Positions 10,501 to 21,442 of a stretch of 64,000 nt of DNA are shown here, piece by piece. A program made the translations under genes and the position numbers. The DNA comes from Hordeum vulgare subsp. vulgare (lineage: Eukaryota > Streptophyta > Magnoliopsida > Poales > Poaceae): assembly GCF_904849725.1 (NCBI RefSeq), contig NC_058518.1, forward strand, positions 418,941,081-419,005,080, given 5' to 3'. Each line of letters starts with the position of its first letter. The first letter of the stretch is position 1. Under the pieces are notes generated by a model. That model searched no databases, was not told the origin of the DNA, and saw nothing but the letters and a program-made list of their open reading frames with translations.

Positions 10501-11567
10501 TTATACAAGTGGTTGGAGAATCTTGTATTTACAAGAAAGTGAGTGGGAGCTCTGTGGCGTTTCTAATATTATATGTGGATGACATATTACTGATTGGAAA
10601 CAACATAGAGCTTTTGGAGAGCATAAAAGGTTACTTGAATAAAAGTTTCTCTATGAAGGACCTAGGAGAAGCTGCTTACATTCTAGGCATTAAGATCTAT
10701 AGGGATAGATCAAAACGCCTGATAGGACTTTCACAAAGCACATACCTTGATAAAGCTTTGAAGAGGTTCAAAATGGAACAGTCCAAGAAAGGGTTCTTGC
10801 CAGTGTTACAAGGTACGAGATTGAGTAAGACTCAGTGCCCAGCAACTGATGAAGATAGAGAGCATATGCGCTCCGTCCCCTATGCTTCGGCCATAGGTTC
10901 TATCATGTATGCGATGCTGTGCACTAGACCGGATGTTAGCCTGGCCATAAGTATGGCAGGCAGGTTCCAGAGTAATCCAGGAGTGGATCACTGGACAGCG
11001 GTCAAGAATATCCTGAAGTACCTGAAAAGGACTAAGGAGATGTTTCTCGTGTATGGAGGTGACGAAGAGCTCGCCGTAAAGGGTTACGTTGATGCAAGCT
11101 TTGACACAGATCCGGACGACTCTAAGTCACAAACCGGATACGTATTTATTCTTAATGGGGGTGCAGTAAGGTGGTGCAGTTCCAAGCAAAGCGTCGTAGC
11201 AGATTCTACATGTGAAGCGGAGTACATGGCTGCCTCGGAGGCGGCTAAGGAGGGTGTCTGGATGAAGCAGTTCATGACTGATCTTGGAGTGGTGCCAAGT
11301 GCACTGGATCCAATAACCTTGTTCTGTGACAACACTGGTGCCATTGCCCTGGCAAAGGAACCAAGGTTTCACAAGAAGACCAGACACATCAAACGACGCT
11401 TCAACCTCATCCGCGACTACGTCGAGGAGGAGGACGTAAATATATGCAAGGTGCACACGGATCTGAATGTAGCAGACCCGCTGACTAAACCTCTTCCACG
11501 GCCAAAACATGATCGACACCAGAACTGTATGGGTGTTAGATTTATTACAATGTATTTCACATGGTGA
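7575..11567 (+). CDS. E2 Copia gag-pol polyprotein (intact, 1330 aa)
   Basis: One frame encodes all Copia functions in the Copia order. Gag spans about residues 1-250, then a CCHC zinc knuckle CFYCKGMGHWKRNC from residue 252 that binds RNA. The protease has the DTG site at 302-304 (WVFDTGSVAHIC). Integrase has an HHCC region at about 438-475 and a catalytic triad D500, D563, E599, a D-D-35-E pattern. Reverse transcriptase has YVDD at 1000-1003. RNase H shows YVDASFDTD with D1173 and CEAEYMAASE with E1216, which cut the RNA of the hybrid. The start is the ATG after GTAGATC, also present in E1 and E3. The usual stop after RFITM (TAA in E1, E3 and E4) is TAT here, adding four residues, YFTW. Full length and unbroken; activity is inferred, not shown. 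Confidence 0.95.
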   Translation: MAHARVILNFNTFLEKAKLKDDGSNFVDWARNLKLILQAGKKDYVLNAALGDEPPATADQDVKNAWFARKEDYSIVQCAVLYGLEPGLQRRFERHGAFEMFQELKFIFQKNARIERYETSDKFYACKMEENSSVSEHVLKMSGYSNRLAELGIELPQEAITDRILQSLPPSYKGFVLNYNMQGMNKSPGELFAMLKVAESELRKEHQVLMVSKTTSFKRNGKGKKGNSKKSGKPVANPPKKPKAGPKPETECFYCKGMGHWKRNCPKYLADKKAGKEKSGIFDIHVIDVYLTGSRSSAWVFDTGSVAHICNSKQELRNRRRLAKDEVTMRVGNGSKVDAIAIGTVSLQLPSGLVMNLNHCYLVRALSMNIISGSCLLRDGYSFKSENNGCSISMSNIFYGHAPNVRGLFILNLDRDTHIHNIETKRVRVNNDSTIFLGHCRLGHIGVKRMKKLHVDGLLESLDFDSLDTCEPCLMGKMTKTPFSGTMERASDLLEIIHTDVCGPMSVEARGGYRYFLTFTDDLSRYGYVYLMKHKSETFEKFKQFQSEVENHRNKKIKFLRSDRGGEYLSFEFGTHLRQCGIVSQLTPPGTPQRNGVSEHRNRTLLEMVRSMISLTDLPLSFWGYALETAAFTLNRAPSKSVETTPYELWYGKRPKLSFLKVWGCDAYVKKLQPEKLEPKAEKCVVIGYPKETVGYTFYLKSEGKVFVAKNGTFLEKEFLSRELSGRKIELDEVVEPLIPLDGGAGQGETSVVATPVEEEVNDDDHGTPVQVSVEPRRSTRSRAAPEWYGNPVLSIMLLDNNEPANYEEAMVGPDSNKWLEAMKSEIGSMYENKVWTLEILPEGRKAIQNKWIFKKKTDVDGNVTVYKARLVAKGFSQVPGIDYDETFSPVAMLKSVRIMLAIAAFFDYEIWQMDVKTAFLNGFLKEELYMMQPEGFVDPKNADKVCKLQRSIYGLVQASRSWNKRFDEVIKAFGFIQVVGESCIYKKVSGSSVAFLILYVDDILLIGNNIELLESIKGYLNKSFSMKDLGEAAYILGIKIYRDRSKRLIGLSQSTYLDKALKRFKMEQSKKGFLPVLQGTRLSKTQCPATDEDREHMRSVPYASAIGSIMYAMLCTRPDVSLAISMAGRFQSNPGVDHWTAVKNILKYLKRTKEMFLVYGGDEELAVKGYVDASFDTDPDDSKSQTGYVFILNGGAVRWCSSKQSVVADSTCEAEYMAASEAAKEGVWMKQFMTDLGVVPSALDPITLFCDNTGAIALAKEPRFHKKTRHIKRRFNLIRDYVEEEDVNICKVHTDLNVADPLTKPLPRPKHDRHQNCMGVRFITMYFTW

Positions 11568-11591
11568 TGTGAGGGCTAGATTATTGACTCT

Positions 11592-11607
11592 AGTGCAAGT
11601 GGGAGAC
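11592..11607 (+). other. E2 polypurine tract
   Basis: AGTGCAAGTGGGAGAC directly before the 3' LTR is the expected plus-strand primer site. The same motif precedes the 3' LTR of E1 (18302-18317) and E3 (40512-40527), and its reverse complement is found in E4 (24148-24163) and E5 (31588-31603). Confidence 0.8.
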
Positions 11608-13433
11608 TGTTGGAATTATGCCCTAGAGGCAATAATAAATGTATAGTTATTATTATAATTCCTGTATCAAGATAATAGTTTATTATCCATGCTATAATTG
11701 TATTGAATGAAGACTCATTTACATGTGTGGATACATAGACAAAACACCGTCCCTAGCATGCCTCTAGTTGGCTAGCCAGTTGATCGATGATAGTTAGTGT
11801 CTTCTGATTATGAACAAAGTGTTGTTGCTTGATAACTGGATCACGTCATTGGGAGAATCACGTGATGGACTAGACCCAAACTAATAGACGTAGCATGTTG
11901 ATCGTGTCATTTTGTTGCTACTGTTTTCTGCGTGTCAAGTATTTATTCCTATGACCATGAGATCATATAACTCACTGACACCGGAGGAATGCTTTGTGTG
12001 TATCAAACGTCGCAACGTAACTGGGTGACTATAAAGATGCTCTACAGGTATCTCCGAAGGTGTTAGTTGAGTTAGTATGGATCAAGACTGGGATTTGTCA
12101 CTCCGTGTGACGGAGAGGTATCTCGGGGCCCACTCGGTAATACAACATCACACACAAGCCTTGCAAGCAATGTGACTTAGTGTAAGTTACGGGATCTTGT
12201 ATTACGGAACGAGTAAAGAGACTTGCCGGTAAACAAGGTTGAAATAGGTATACGGATACTGACGATCGAATCTCGGGCAAGTAACATACCGAAGGACAAA
12301 GGGAATGACATACGGGATTATGCGAATCCTTGGCACTGAGGTTCAAACGATAAGATCTTCGTAGAATATGTAGGATCCAATATGGGCATCCAGGTCCCGC
12401 TGTTGGATATTGACCGAGGAGTCTCTCGGGCCATGTCTACATAGTTCTCGAACCCGCAGGGTCTGCACACTTAAGGTTCGACGTTGTTTTATGCGTATTT
12501 GAGTTATATGGTTGGTTACCGAATGTTGTTCGGTGTCCCGGATGAGATCACGGACGTCACGAGGGTTTCCGGAATAGTCCGGAAATGAAGATTGATATAT
12601 AGGATGACCTCATTTGATTACCGGAAAGGTTTTCGGAGTTACCGGGAATGTACCGGGAATGACGAATGGGTTCCGGGAGTTCACCGGAGGGGGGCAACCC
12701 ACTCCGGGGAAGCCCATAGGCATTTGGGGGGGTCACACCAGCCCTTAGTGGGCTGGTGGGACAGCCCACCAAACCCCTATGCGCCAAGAGAGAAAAAATC
12801 AAAGGAAAGAAAAAAAAAGGAAGAAGTGGGAAGGGGGAAGGACTCCCTCCCACCAAACCAAGTAGGACTCGGTTTGGGGGGGGGGAGAGTCCTCCCCCCT
12901 GGCTCGGCCGACCCCTTGGGGATCCCTTGGACCCCAAGGCAAGGTCCCCCTCCCTCCTCCTATATATATGGGGCTTTTAGGGCAGATTTGAGACGACTTT
13001 CTCACGGCTGCCCGACCACATACCTCCATAGTTTTTCCTCTAGATCGCGTTTCTGCGGAGCTCGGGCGGAGCCCTGCTGAGACGAGATCATCACCAACCT
13101 CCGGAGCGCCGTCACGCTGCCGGAGAACTCTTCTACCTCTCCGTCTCTCTTGCTGGATCAAGAAGGCCGAGATCATCGTCGAGCTGTACGTGTGCTGAAC
13201 GCGGAGGTGCCGTCCGTTCGGTACTAGATCGTGGGACTGATCGCGGGATTGTTCGCGGGGCGGATCGAGGGACGTGAGGACGTTCCACTACATCAACCGC
13301 GTTCTCTAACGCTTCTGCTGTACGATCTACGAGGGTACGTAGATCACTCATCCCCTCTCGTAGATGGACATCACCAGGATAGGTCTTCGTGCGCGTAGGA
13401 AAATTTTTGTTTCCCATGCGACGTTCCCCAACA
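11608..13433 (+). repeat. E2 3' LTR
   Basis: 1826 bp, TG...CA. It retains the stretch after the TATA box (12961 onward, TATATATATGGGGC) that the 5' LTR lacks and would also provide the poly(A) signal region. Followed by the TGCTT target duplication. Confidence 0.95.
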
Positions 13434-13438
13434 TGCTT

Positions 13439-14281
13439 GTGATGTGATATGGCCAACGATGTGATGTGATATATTGGATGTATGAGATGATCATGTTGTA
13501 ATAGATAATATCGACTTGCACGTCGATGGTACGACAACCGGCAGGAGCCATAGGGTTGTCTTTAAACTAACGTTTGTGCTTGCAGATGCGTTTACTATAT
13601 TGCTAGGATGTAGCTTTAGTAGTAATAGCATGAGTAGCACGACAACCCCGATGGCGACACGTTGATGGAGATCATGGTGTGGCGCCGGTGCAAAGAAGAT
13701 CATGCCGGTGCTTTGGTGATGGAGATCAAGAAGCACGTGATGATGGCCATATCATGTCACTTATGAATTGCATGTGATGTTAATCCTTTTATGCACCTTA
13801 TTTTGCTTAGAACGACGGTAGCATTATGAGGTGATCTCTCACTAAAATTTCAAGACGAAATTGTGTTCTCCCCGACTGTGCACCGTTGCTACAGTTCGTC
13901 GTTTCAAGACACCACGTGATGATCGGGTGTGATAGACTCAACGTTCACATGCAATGGGTGCAAAACAGTTGCACACGCGGAACACTCGGGTTAAGCTTGA
14001 CGAGCCTAGCATGTGCAGACATGGCCTCGGAACACATGAGACCGAAAGGTCGATCATGAATCATATAGTTGATATGATTAGCATAGGGATGCTTACCACT
14101 GAAACTATACTCAACTCACGTGATGATCGGACTTGAGCTAGTGTAAGTGGGTCATGAACCACTCAAATGACTAGAGAGATGTATTTTTTAGTGGGAGTTT
14201 AGCAAGTAATTTCGTTAAGTTAAACTCTAATTATCTTGAACATAGTCTAAGTCCACTTTGAATATATTTGTGTTGTAGATC
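13439..14281 (+). other. E1 leader, second part
   Basis: Resumes E1 after the E2 target duplication. It is alignable with the leaders of E2 and E3 and contains no supported gene. Confidence 0.75.
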
Positions 14282-17200
14282 ATGGCTCACGCGATAGTCA
14301 CCCTGAATTTTAATACGTTCCTAGAGAAAGCAAAGTTGAAAGATGATGGAAGCAACTTTGTAGACTGGGCTCGTAATCTTAGGTTGATCCTACAAGCTGG
14401 GAAGAAGGATTATGTCCTTAATGCTGCGCTAGGAGATGAACCACCCGCTACGGCTGACTAAGATGTTAAGAACGCTTGGTTAACACGTAAGGAGGACTAC
14501 TCAGTAGTTCAATGTGCAGTCTTGTATGGCTTAGAGCCGGGACTTCAACGTCGCTTTGAGCGTCATGGAGCATATGAGATGTTCCAGGAGTTGAAGTTTA
14601 TCATTCATAAGAACGCTCGGATCGAGAGGTATGAGACCTCCGATAAATTCTATGCTTGCAAGATGGAGGAGAATTCGTCTGTCAGTGAACATGTGCTCAA
14701 AATGTGTGGGTACTCAAACCGTCTAGCTGAGCTGGGGATTGAACTCCCGCAAGAGGCTATCACTGACAGAATTCTTCAATCACTACCGCCAAGCTATAAG
14801 GGCTTTGTGTTGAACTACAACATGCAAGGGATGAACAAGTCACCCGGCGAGTTGTTTGCGATGCTGAAAGTCGCAGAGTCTGAACTCCGTAAAGATCAAC
14901 AAGTGTTGATGGTGAATAAGACCACTAGTTTCAAAAGAAACGGCAAAGGGAAGAAGGGTAATTCAAAGAAGAGCGGCAAGCCTGTTGCCAATCCGACGAA
15001 GAAACCCAAAGCTGGACCTAAGCCTGAAACAGAGTGTTACTATTGCAAGGGTATGGGTCACTAGAAGCGCAACTGCCCCAAGTATCTGGCTGATAAGAAG
15101 GCGGCCAAAGAAAAATCAGGTATATTTGATATACATGTTATTGATGTGTACTTAACCGGCTCTCGTAGTAGTGCCTGGGTATTCGATACCGGTTATGTTG
15201 CTCATATTTGCAACTCGAAATAGGAACTGCGGAATAGGCGAAGGCTGGCGAAAGATGAAGTGACGATGCGCGTAGGAAATGGTTCCAAGGTTGATGCAAT
15301 CGCCGTCGGCACAGTTTCACTTCAGTTACCATCAGGATTAGTTATGAACTTGAATAATTGTTATTTAGTGCCTGCGTTGAGCATGAACATTATATCTGGA
15401 TCTTGTTTATTGCGAGACGGTTACTCTTTTAAGTCAGAGAATAATGGTTGTTCTATTTCTATGAGTAACATCTTTTATGGTCATGCACCCAATGTGAGTG
15501 GATTGTTCATATTGAATCTTGATAGTGATAATACACATATACATAACATTGAGACCAAAAGAGTTAGAGTTAACAATGATAGCGCCATGTTTTTGTGGCA
15601 CTGCCGCTTAGGTCATATTGGTGTAAAGCGCATGAAGAAACTCCATACCGATGGACTTTTGGAGTCACTTGACTTTGATTCACTTGACACGTGCGAACCA
15701 TGCCTCATGGGCAAGATGACTAAAACTCCGTTCTCTGGAACAATGGAGCGTGCCAGTGACTTGTTGGAAACCATACATACCGATGTGTGCGGTCCGATGA
15801 GCGTGGAGGCACGCGGCGGATATCAATATTTTCTCACCTTCACTAACGATTTGAGTAGATATGGTTATGCCTACTTAATGAAGCACAAGTCTGAAACGTT
15901 TGAAAAGTTCAAGCAATTTTAGAGTGAAGTTGAAAATCATCGTAACAAGAAGATCAAGTTCCTACGGTGTGATCGTGGGGGTGAATATCTGAGTTTGGAG
16001 TTTGGTGCTCACTTAAGACAATGTGGAATTGTTTCACAGTTGACACCGCCTCGAACACCACAGCGTAATGGTGTGTCCGAACGTCGTAATCGTACTTTAT
16101 AAGAGATGGTGCGATCTATGATTTCTCTTACCGATTTGCCGTTATCGTTTTGGGGTTATGCATTAGACACAGCTGCATTCACTTTAAATAGGGCACCATC
16201 AAAATCCGTTGAGACGACACCATACGAACTGTGGTATGGCAAAAGGCCAAAGTTGTCGTTTCTTAAAGTTTGGGGATGTGATGCTTATGTCAAAAAGCTT
16301 CAGCCTGAAAAGCTGGAACCCAAAGCGGAAAAGTGCATCTTCATAGGTTACCCAAAAGAGAAAGTTGGGTACACCTTCTATCTCAAATCCGAGGGCAAAG
16401 TGTTTGTTGCTAAAAACGGAGCTTTTCTCGAGAAGGAGTTTCTCTCGAGAGAATTGAGTCAGAGGAAGATAGAACTTGATGAGGTTGTCGAACCTCTCAT
16501 CCCTCTGGATGGTGGCACAGGGCAAGGGCAAACCCCTGTCGTTGCGACGCCGGTTGAGGCGGAAGTTAATGATGATGATCATGAAACTCCGGTTCAAGTT
16601 TCTATCGAACCACGCAGGTCGACGAGACCACGTGCTGCTGCAGAGTGGTACGGTAATCCCGTTTTGTCAATCATGTTGTTAGACAACAATGAACCTGCAA
16701 ATTATGGAGAAGCAATGGTGGGCCCGGATTCCAACAAATGGCTGGAGGCCATGAAGTCCGAGATAGGATCCATGTATGAAAACAAAGTGTGGACTTTGGA
16801 AGTACTACCTGAAGGCCGCAAGGCTATTCAGAACAAATGGATCTTTAAGAAGAAGACGGACGCTGACGGCAATGTGACCGTTTATAAAGCTCGACTTGTG
16901 GCAAAGGGTTTTTCACAAGTTCAAGGAGTTGACTACGATGAGACATTCTCACCCGTAGCGATGCTTAAGTCCGTCAGAATCATGTTAGCAATAGCTGCAT
17001 TTTTCGATTATGAAATCTGGCAGATGGATGTCAAAACGGCGTTCCTTAACGGTTTCCTTAAGGAAGAGTTGTATATGATGCAACCCGAAGGTTTTGTCGA
17101 TCCTAAAAATGCTAACAAGGTATGCAAGCTCCAGCGATCCATTTATGGACTGGTGCAAGCATCTCGAAGTTGGAACAAACGCTTTGATGAGATGATCAAA

Positions 17201-18265
17201 GCATTTGGGTTTATACAAGTGGTTGGAGAATCTTGTATTTACAAGAAAGTGAGTGGGAGCTCTGTGGCATTTCTAATATTATATGTGGATGACATATTGC
17301 TGATTGGAAACAACGTAGAGTTTTTGGAGAGCGTAAAGGATTACTTGAATAAAAGTTTCTCTATGAAGGACCTAGGAGAAGCTGCTTACATTCTAGGCAT
17401 TAAGATCTACAGGGATAGATCGAAACGCGTGATAGGACTTTCACAAAGCACATACCTTGATAAAGTTTTGAAGAGGTTCAAAATGGAACAGTCCAAGAAA
17501 GGGTTCTTGCCAGTTTTACAAGGTACGAGATTGAGTAAGACTCAGTGCCCAGCAACTGATGAAGATAGAGAGCATATGCGCTCCGTCCCCTATGCTTCAG
17601 CCATAGGTTCTATCATGTATGCGATGCTGTGCACTAGACCGGATGTTAGCCTGGCCATAAGTATGGCAGGCAGGTTCCAGAGTAATCCAGGAGTGGATCA
17701 CTGGACAGCGGTCAAGAATATCCTGAAGTACCTGAAAAGGACTAAGGAGATGTTTCTCGTGTATGGAGGTGACGAAGAGCTCGCCGTAAAGGGTTACGTT
17801 GATGCAAGCTTTGACACAGATCCGGACGACTCTAAGTCGCAGACCGGATACGTATTTATTCTTAATGGGGGTGCGGTAAGCTGGTGCAGTTCCAAGCAAA
17901 GCGTCGCAGCTGATTCTACATGTGAAGCGGAGTACATGGCTGCCTCGGAGGCGGCTAAGGAGGGTGTCTGGATGAAGCAGTTCATGACGGATCTTGGAGT
18001 GGTGCCAAGCGCACTGAATCCAATAACCTTGTTGTGTGACAACACGGGTGCCATTGCCTTAGCAAAGGAACCACGGTTTCACAAGAAGACCAGACACATC
18101 AAACGATGCTTCAACCTCATCCGCGACTACGTCGAAGGGGGGGACGTAAATATATGCAAAGTGCACACGGATCTGAATGTAGCAGACCCGCTGACTAAAC
18201 CTCTTCCACGGGCAAAGCATGATCGACACCAGAACTGTATGGGTGTTAGATTTATTACAATGTAA
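14282..18265 (+). pseudogene. E1 Copia gag-pol polyprotein, broken by five stop codons
   Basis: The frame runs from ATG at 14282 to the TAA at 18263-18265 (1328 codons) and aligns along its whole length with the E2 polyprotein, with no frameshift. In-frame stops are at 14459 (TAA), 15062 (TAG, in the zinc knuckle after GMGH), 15221 (TAG, after the protease DTG), 15920 (TAG, integrase) and 16100 (TAA, just after the integrase Glu). From 16106 on, the frame is open through RT (YVDD) and RNase H. Loss by point mutation alone suggests slow decay after insertion rather than deletion. Confidence 0.92.
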
Positions 18266-18317
18266 TTCACATGGTGATGTGAGGGCTAGATTATTGACTT
18301 TAGTGCAAGTGGGAGAC

Positions 18318-20130
18318 TGTTGGAATTATGCCCTAGAGGCAATAATAAATATAGTTATTATTATAATTCCTGTATCAAGATAATCGTTTATTATCCGTGC
18401 TATAATTGTATTGAATGAAGACTTATATACATGTGTGGATACATAGACAAAACACTGTCCCTAGCAAGCCTCTAGTTGGCTAGCCAGTTGATCAAAGATA
18501 GTCAGGGTCTTCTGACTATGTACAAGGTGTTGTTGCTTGATAACTGGATCACGTCATTAGGAGAATCACGTGATGGACTAGACCCAAACTAATAGACGTA
18601 GCATGTTGATCGTGTCATTTTGTTGCTACTGTTCTCTGCGTGTCAAGTATTTGTTCCTATGACCATGAGATCATATAACTCACTGACACCGGAGGAATGC
18701 TTTATGTGTATCAAACGTCACAACGTAATTGGGTGACTATAAAGATGCTCTACAGGTATCTCCGAAGGTGTTCGTTGAGTTAGTATGGATCGAGACTGGG
18801 ATTTGTCACTCCGTGTGACGGAGAGGTATCTTGGGGCCCACTCGGCAACATCACACACAAGCCTTGCAAGCAATTAACTTAGTGTAAGTTGCGGGACCTT
18901 GTATTACGGAACGAGTAAAGAGACTTGCCGGTAAACGAGATTGAAATAGGTATGCGGATAGTGACGATCGAATCTCGGGCAAGTAACATACCGAAGGACA
19001 AAGGGAATGACATACGGGATTGTATGAATCCCTGGCACTGAGGTTCAAACGATAAGATCTTCCTAGAATATGTGGGATCCAATATGGGCATCCAGGTCCC
19101 GCTATTGGATATTGACCGAGGAGTCACTCGGGTCATGTCTACATAGTTCTCGAACCCGCAGGGTCTGCACACTTAAGGTTCGACGTTGTTTTATGCGTAT
19201 TTGAGTTATATGGTTGGTTACCGAATGTTGTTCGGAGTCCCAGATGAGATCACAGACGTCATGAGGGTTTCCGGAATGGTCCGGAAACGAAGATTGATAT
19301 ATAGGATGACCTCATTTGATTACCGGAAGGTTTTCGGAGTTACCGGGAATGTACCGGGAATGACGAATGGGTTCCGGGTGTTCACTGGGGGGGGGGGGGC
19401 AGCCCACCCCGGGGAAGCCCATAGGCCTTGGGGGTGGCGCACCAGCCCTTGGTGGGCTGGTGGGACAGACCAAGAAGGCCCTATGCGCCATAGATAGAAT
19501 ATCAAAGAGAAAAGAAAACAAAAGGAGGTGGGAAGGGAGAGAAGGACTCCACCTTCCAATCCTAGTTGGACTAGGATTGGAGGTGGACTCCTCCTCCCCT
19601 TGGTGCGCAGCACTTGGGGCTCCTTGAGCCTCAAGGCAAGCCTCCCCTCCCTCCTCCTATATATATGGAGCTATTAGAGCTGATTTGAGACAACTTTTTC
19701 AAGGCAACCCGGCCACATACCTCCACGGTTTTACCTCTAGATCGCGTTTCTGTGGAGCTCGGGCAGAGCCCTGCTGATATTAGAAAACCACCAACCTCCG
19801 GAGCGCCGTCACGCTGCCGGAGAACTCATCTACCTCTCCGTATCTCTTGCTGGATCAAGAAGGCCGAGATCATCGTCGAGCTGTACGTGTGCTGAACGCG
19901 GAGGTGCCGTCCGTTCGACACTAGATCGTGGGACGGATCGCGGGACGGTTCGCGGGGCAGATCGAGGGACATGAGGACGTTCCACTACATCAACCGCGTT
20001 CACTAACGCTTCTGCTGTGCGATCTACAAGGGTACGTAGATCGGAAATCCCCTCTCGTAGATGGACATCACCATGATAGGTCTTCGTGCGCGTAGGAAAT
20101 TTTTTGTTTCCCATGCGACGTTCCCCAACA
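18318..20130 (+). repeat. E1 3' LTR
   Basis: 1813 bp, starting TGTTGGAATT after the polypurine tract and ending CCCCAACA. It has a run of 13 G at 19387-19399, a small deletion at about 18845 relative to the 5' LTR, and one 12-bp U5 unit fewer than the 5' LTR. Confidence 0.93.
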
Positions 20131-20258
20131 CGCTTCGGCACCGCTTTTGGCCATGCGTCGGTCCCGCACACAACCGCACAGGTTCCCACACACAAAAATG
20201 TCCAACGGCTCTAGCTTCCTGTCCGGCTTGGCGAAATCCCCAATGCTTGTTGGCTTTC

Positions 20259-20267
20259 TATATAAAT
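20259..20267 (+). promoter_or_regulatory. Candidate TATA box of the 20348 reading frame
   Basis: TATATAAAT lies 81 bases before the first ATG of the reading frame at 20348, a spacing that allows a ~50-base 5' UTR. E1 ends 128 bases upstream of it. Confidence 0.45.
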
Positions 20268-20347
20268 CCTCATAGCCGGCAAATCCACGTTGCCTTCATC
20301 CCCTCCCTCCAAGTAGCTTGTCTAGTTTGCTTCTCCCCCAATCACCA

Positions 20348-20953
20348 ATGGCATCGGTCCTTCATCGTCACTCAGCCACTCCGCGAGAGGACAACTCTAG
20401 CTCGGGGGGCTTCACTGCATCATCGCGATAGTCCTCTGAAGCGTGTAGTGCATGTGTCGTCCCTGGTGGGTGTGCGCACGCCACCAACTACACGCTCCAC
20501 CACCGTTGCCCAAAGGCAGCTGCTACCGATGGCCGCCGTCGCCGCCACCATGCCGGTAACCGTCGGGGCCGCCACCACACCTTCGTCCATCTTGGCCACA
20601 ACCCCACCGTCAGGCGACGGGATCATCACTTGCTCCGCCACCACAACCCTAATGCGGGAGGTGGAGGCCGCCAAAGGCCCGCCGCCAGGCTTCTGCGTTG
20701 CAACCTTGCACGCTACATCTACTTTGTAAAGAAGGAGGTGGACCGCCAGGTCGCGCATGCGAAGAAGCTCACCGACGTCGTGGCCGCAGCAGAAGCCGCA
20801 ATGCTGGCACCTTATGCGGATATCTACGCCGAGTCCCACCGCTTCAAGGAGAGGCGTATTGAGCGTCGGAGGGTAGCACTAGCAAGCAACGAACACGACT
20901 CCACCAACAGACAAGACTCATCGGCAGGCTCCTCCTCCACTAGCTCTTATTGA
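20348..20953 (+). pseudogene. Single-exon hypothetical gene, 201 aa, with one in-frame stop
   Basis: From ATG (20348) to TGA (20951-20953) the frame is open for 202 codons except for a TAG at codon 28 (20429-20431). The first part reads MASVLHRHSATPREDNSSS. The middle is rich in His and Arg. The C-terminal half is helix-like and charged, with YIYFVKKEVDRQVAHAKKL and YAESHRFKERRIERRRVALA, and the end is Ser-rich (SSAGSSSTSSY). I do not recognise a family. A TATA box lies upstream and AT-rich sequence with AATGAA-type motifs lies downstream, as expected of a plant gene. It could be a captured host gene fragment, a decayed gene or a chance GC-rich frame. Translation could also begin at the ATG at 20630. 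Confidence 0.4.
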
Positions 20954-21442
20954 GCGCGCTCGATTCTGCTGGAAGTAGTACAAAGCCCCTCCATAGTACT
21001 ACTAGTATTTAGGGGTTATTTTGTTCAGTTCATCTAACTATAGATATGGTTGAACTATACCACGTATTGAACTAACTATTTCAGTACGTGGATGGCAACA
21101 ATTGGGGAATGCCAAGTTGAACTCTTTTGTACAAGGACCACTGCTTCATGTATGAATGAAATTCATGTTTAGTAAATTTCAGTTGCAAAATTGCACCGTA
21201 ATTGTAATTTTGTTCCTGCAAAAATTAATAATGATAGTGCTACAATGTTGACAAATGCCAATGTTACTAGATCGAAAAATGCCAATGTCTCCGATTTGAC
21301 AAATGGCAATTTACCCAATATGATAGATGCAAACATTTCCGAATTGTCTGTACTAGGCACATGGGTCATATTAGATAAATGTTTGCGAGGACGCATTGCA
21401 CCAATCCCTGGCGCCAATTTTTCACTTGGCATATGGGTGAAG
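20954..21442. other. AT-rich 3' flank of the 20348 frame, non-coding
   Basis: Contains TGTATGAATGAAATTC at about 21150, a plausible poly(A) signal context, and a short imperfect word repeat AAATGCCAATG at 21254-21310. No gene or element end was recognised. Confidence 0.35.

Larger units (their letters stand above)
4522..13433 (+). mobile_element. E2: full-length Angela/BARE-like Copia element, coding-intact
   Basis: 8912 bp, nested in the leader of E1. LTRs are 4522-6316 and 11608-13433. A perfect 5-bp target duplication TGCTT flanks it (4517-4521 and 13434-13438). The order is LTR, primer-binding site, leader, one polyprotein frame, polypurine tract, LTR. It is the only element here with an unbroken polyprotein, so it is the best candidate for a recently active, possibly autonomous copy. 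The two LTRs differ by scattered substitutions and one divergent patch just after the TATA box (see findings). Confidence 0.96.
2315..20130 (+). mobile_element. E1: Angela/BARE-like Copia LTR retrotransposon, split by E2
   Basis: Two LTRs (2315-4111 and 18318-20130) begin TGTTGGAATTATGCCC and end GTTCCCCAACA. They share variants absent from the other copies, for example CCGTGCTAT near the start and CCTAGAATATG mid-LTR, which pairs them across the nested E2. The internal part is 4112-4521 plus 13439-18317. The flanks are CGCAT (2310-2314) and CGCTT (20131-20135), a probable 5-bp target duplication with one mismatch. Without E2 the element is about 8.9 kb. Its polyprotein has five stops, so it is non-autonomous and is older than E2. 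Confidence 0.93.

Noticed and set aside
4522..13433. A host gene or a novel defence or biosynthetic system within the long frame
   Set aside because: All motifs (zinc knuckle, DTG, DDE, YVDD, RNase H) are those of a Copia polyprotein, and LTRs and the target duplication delimit it.
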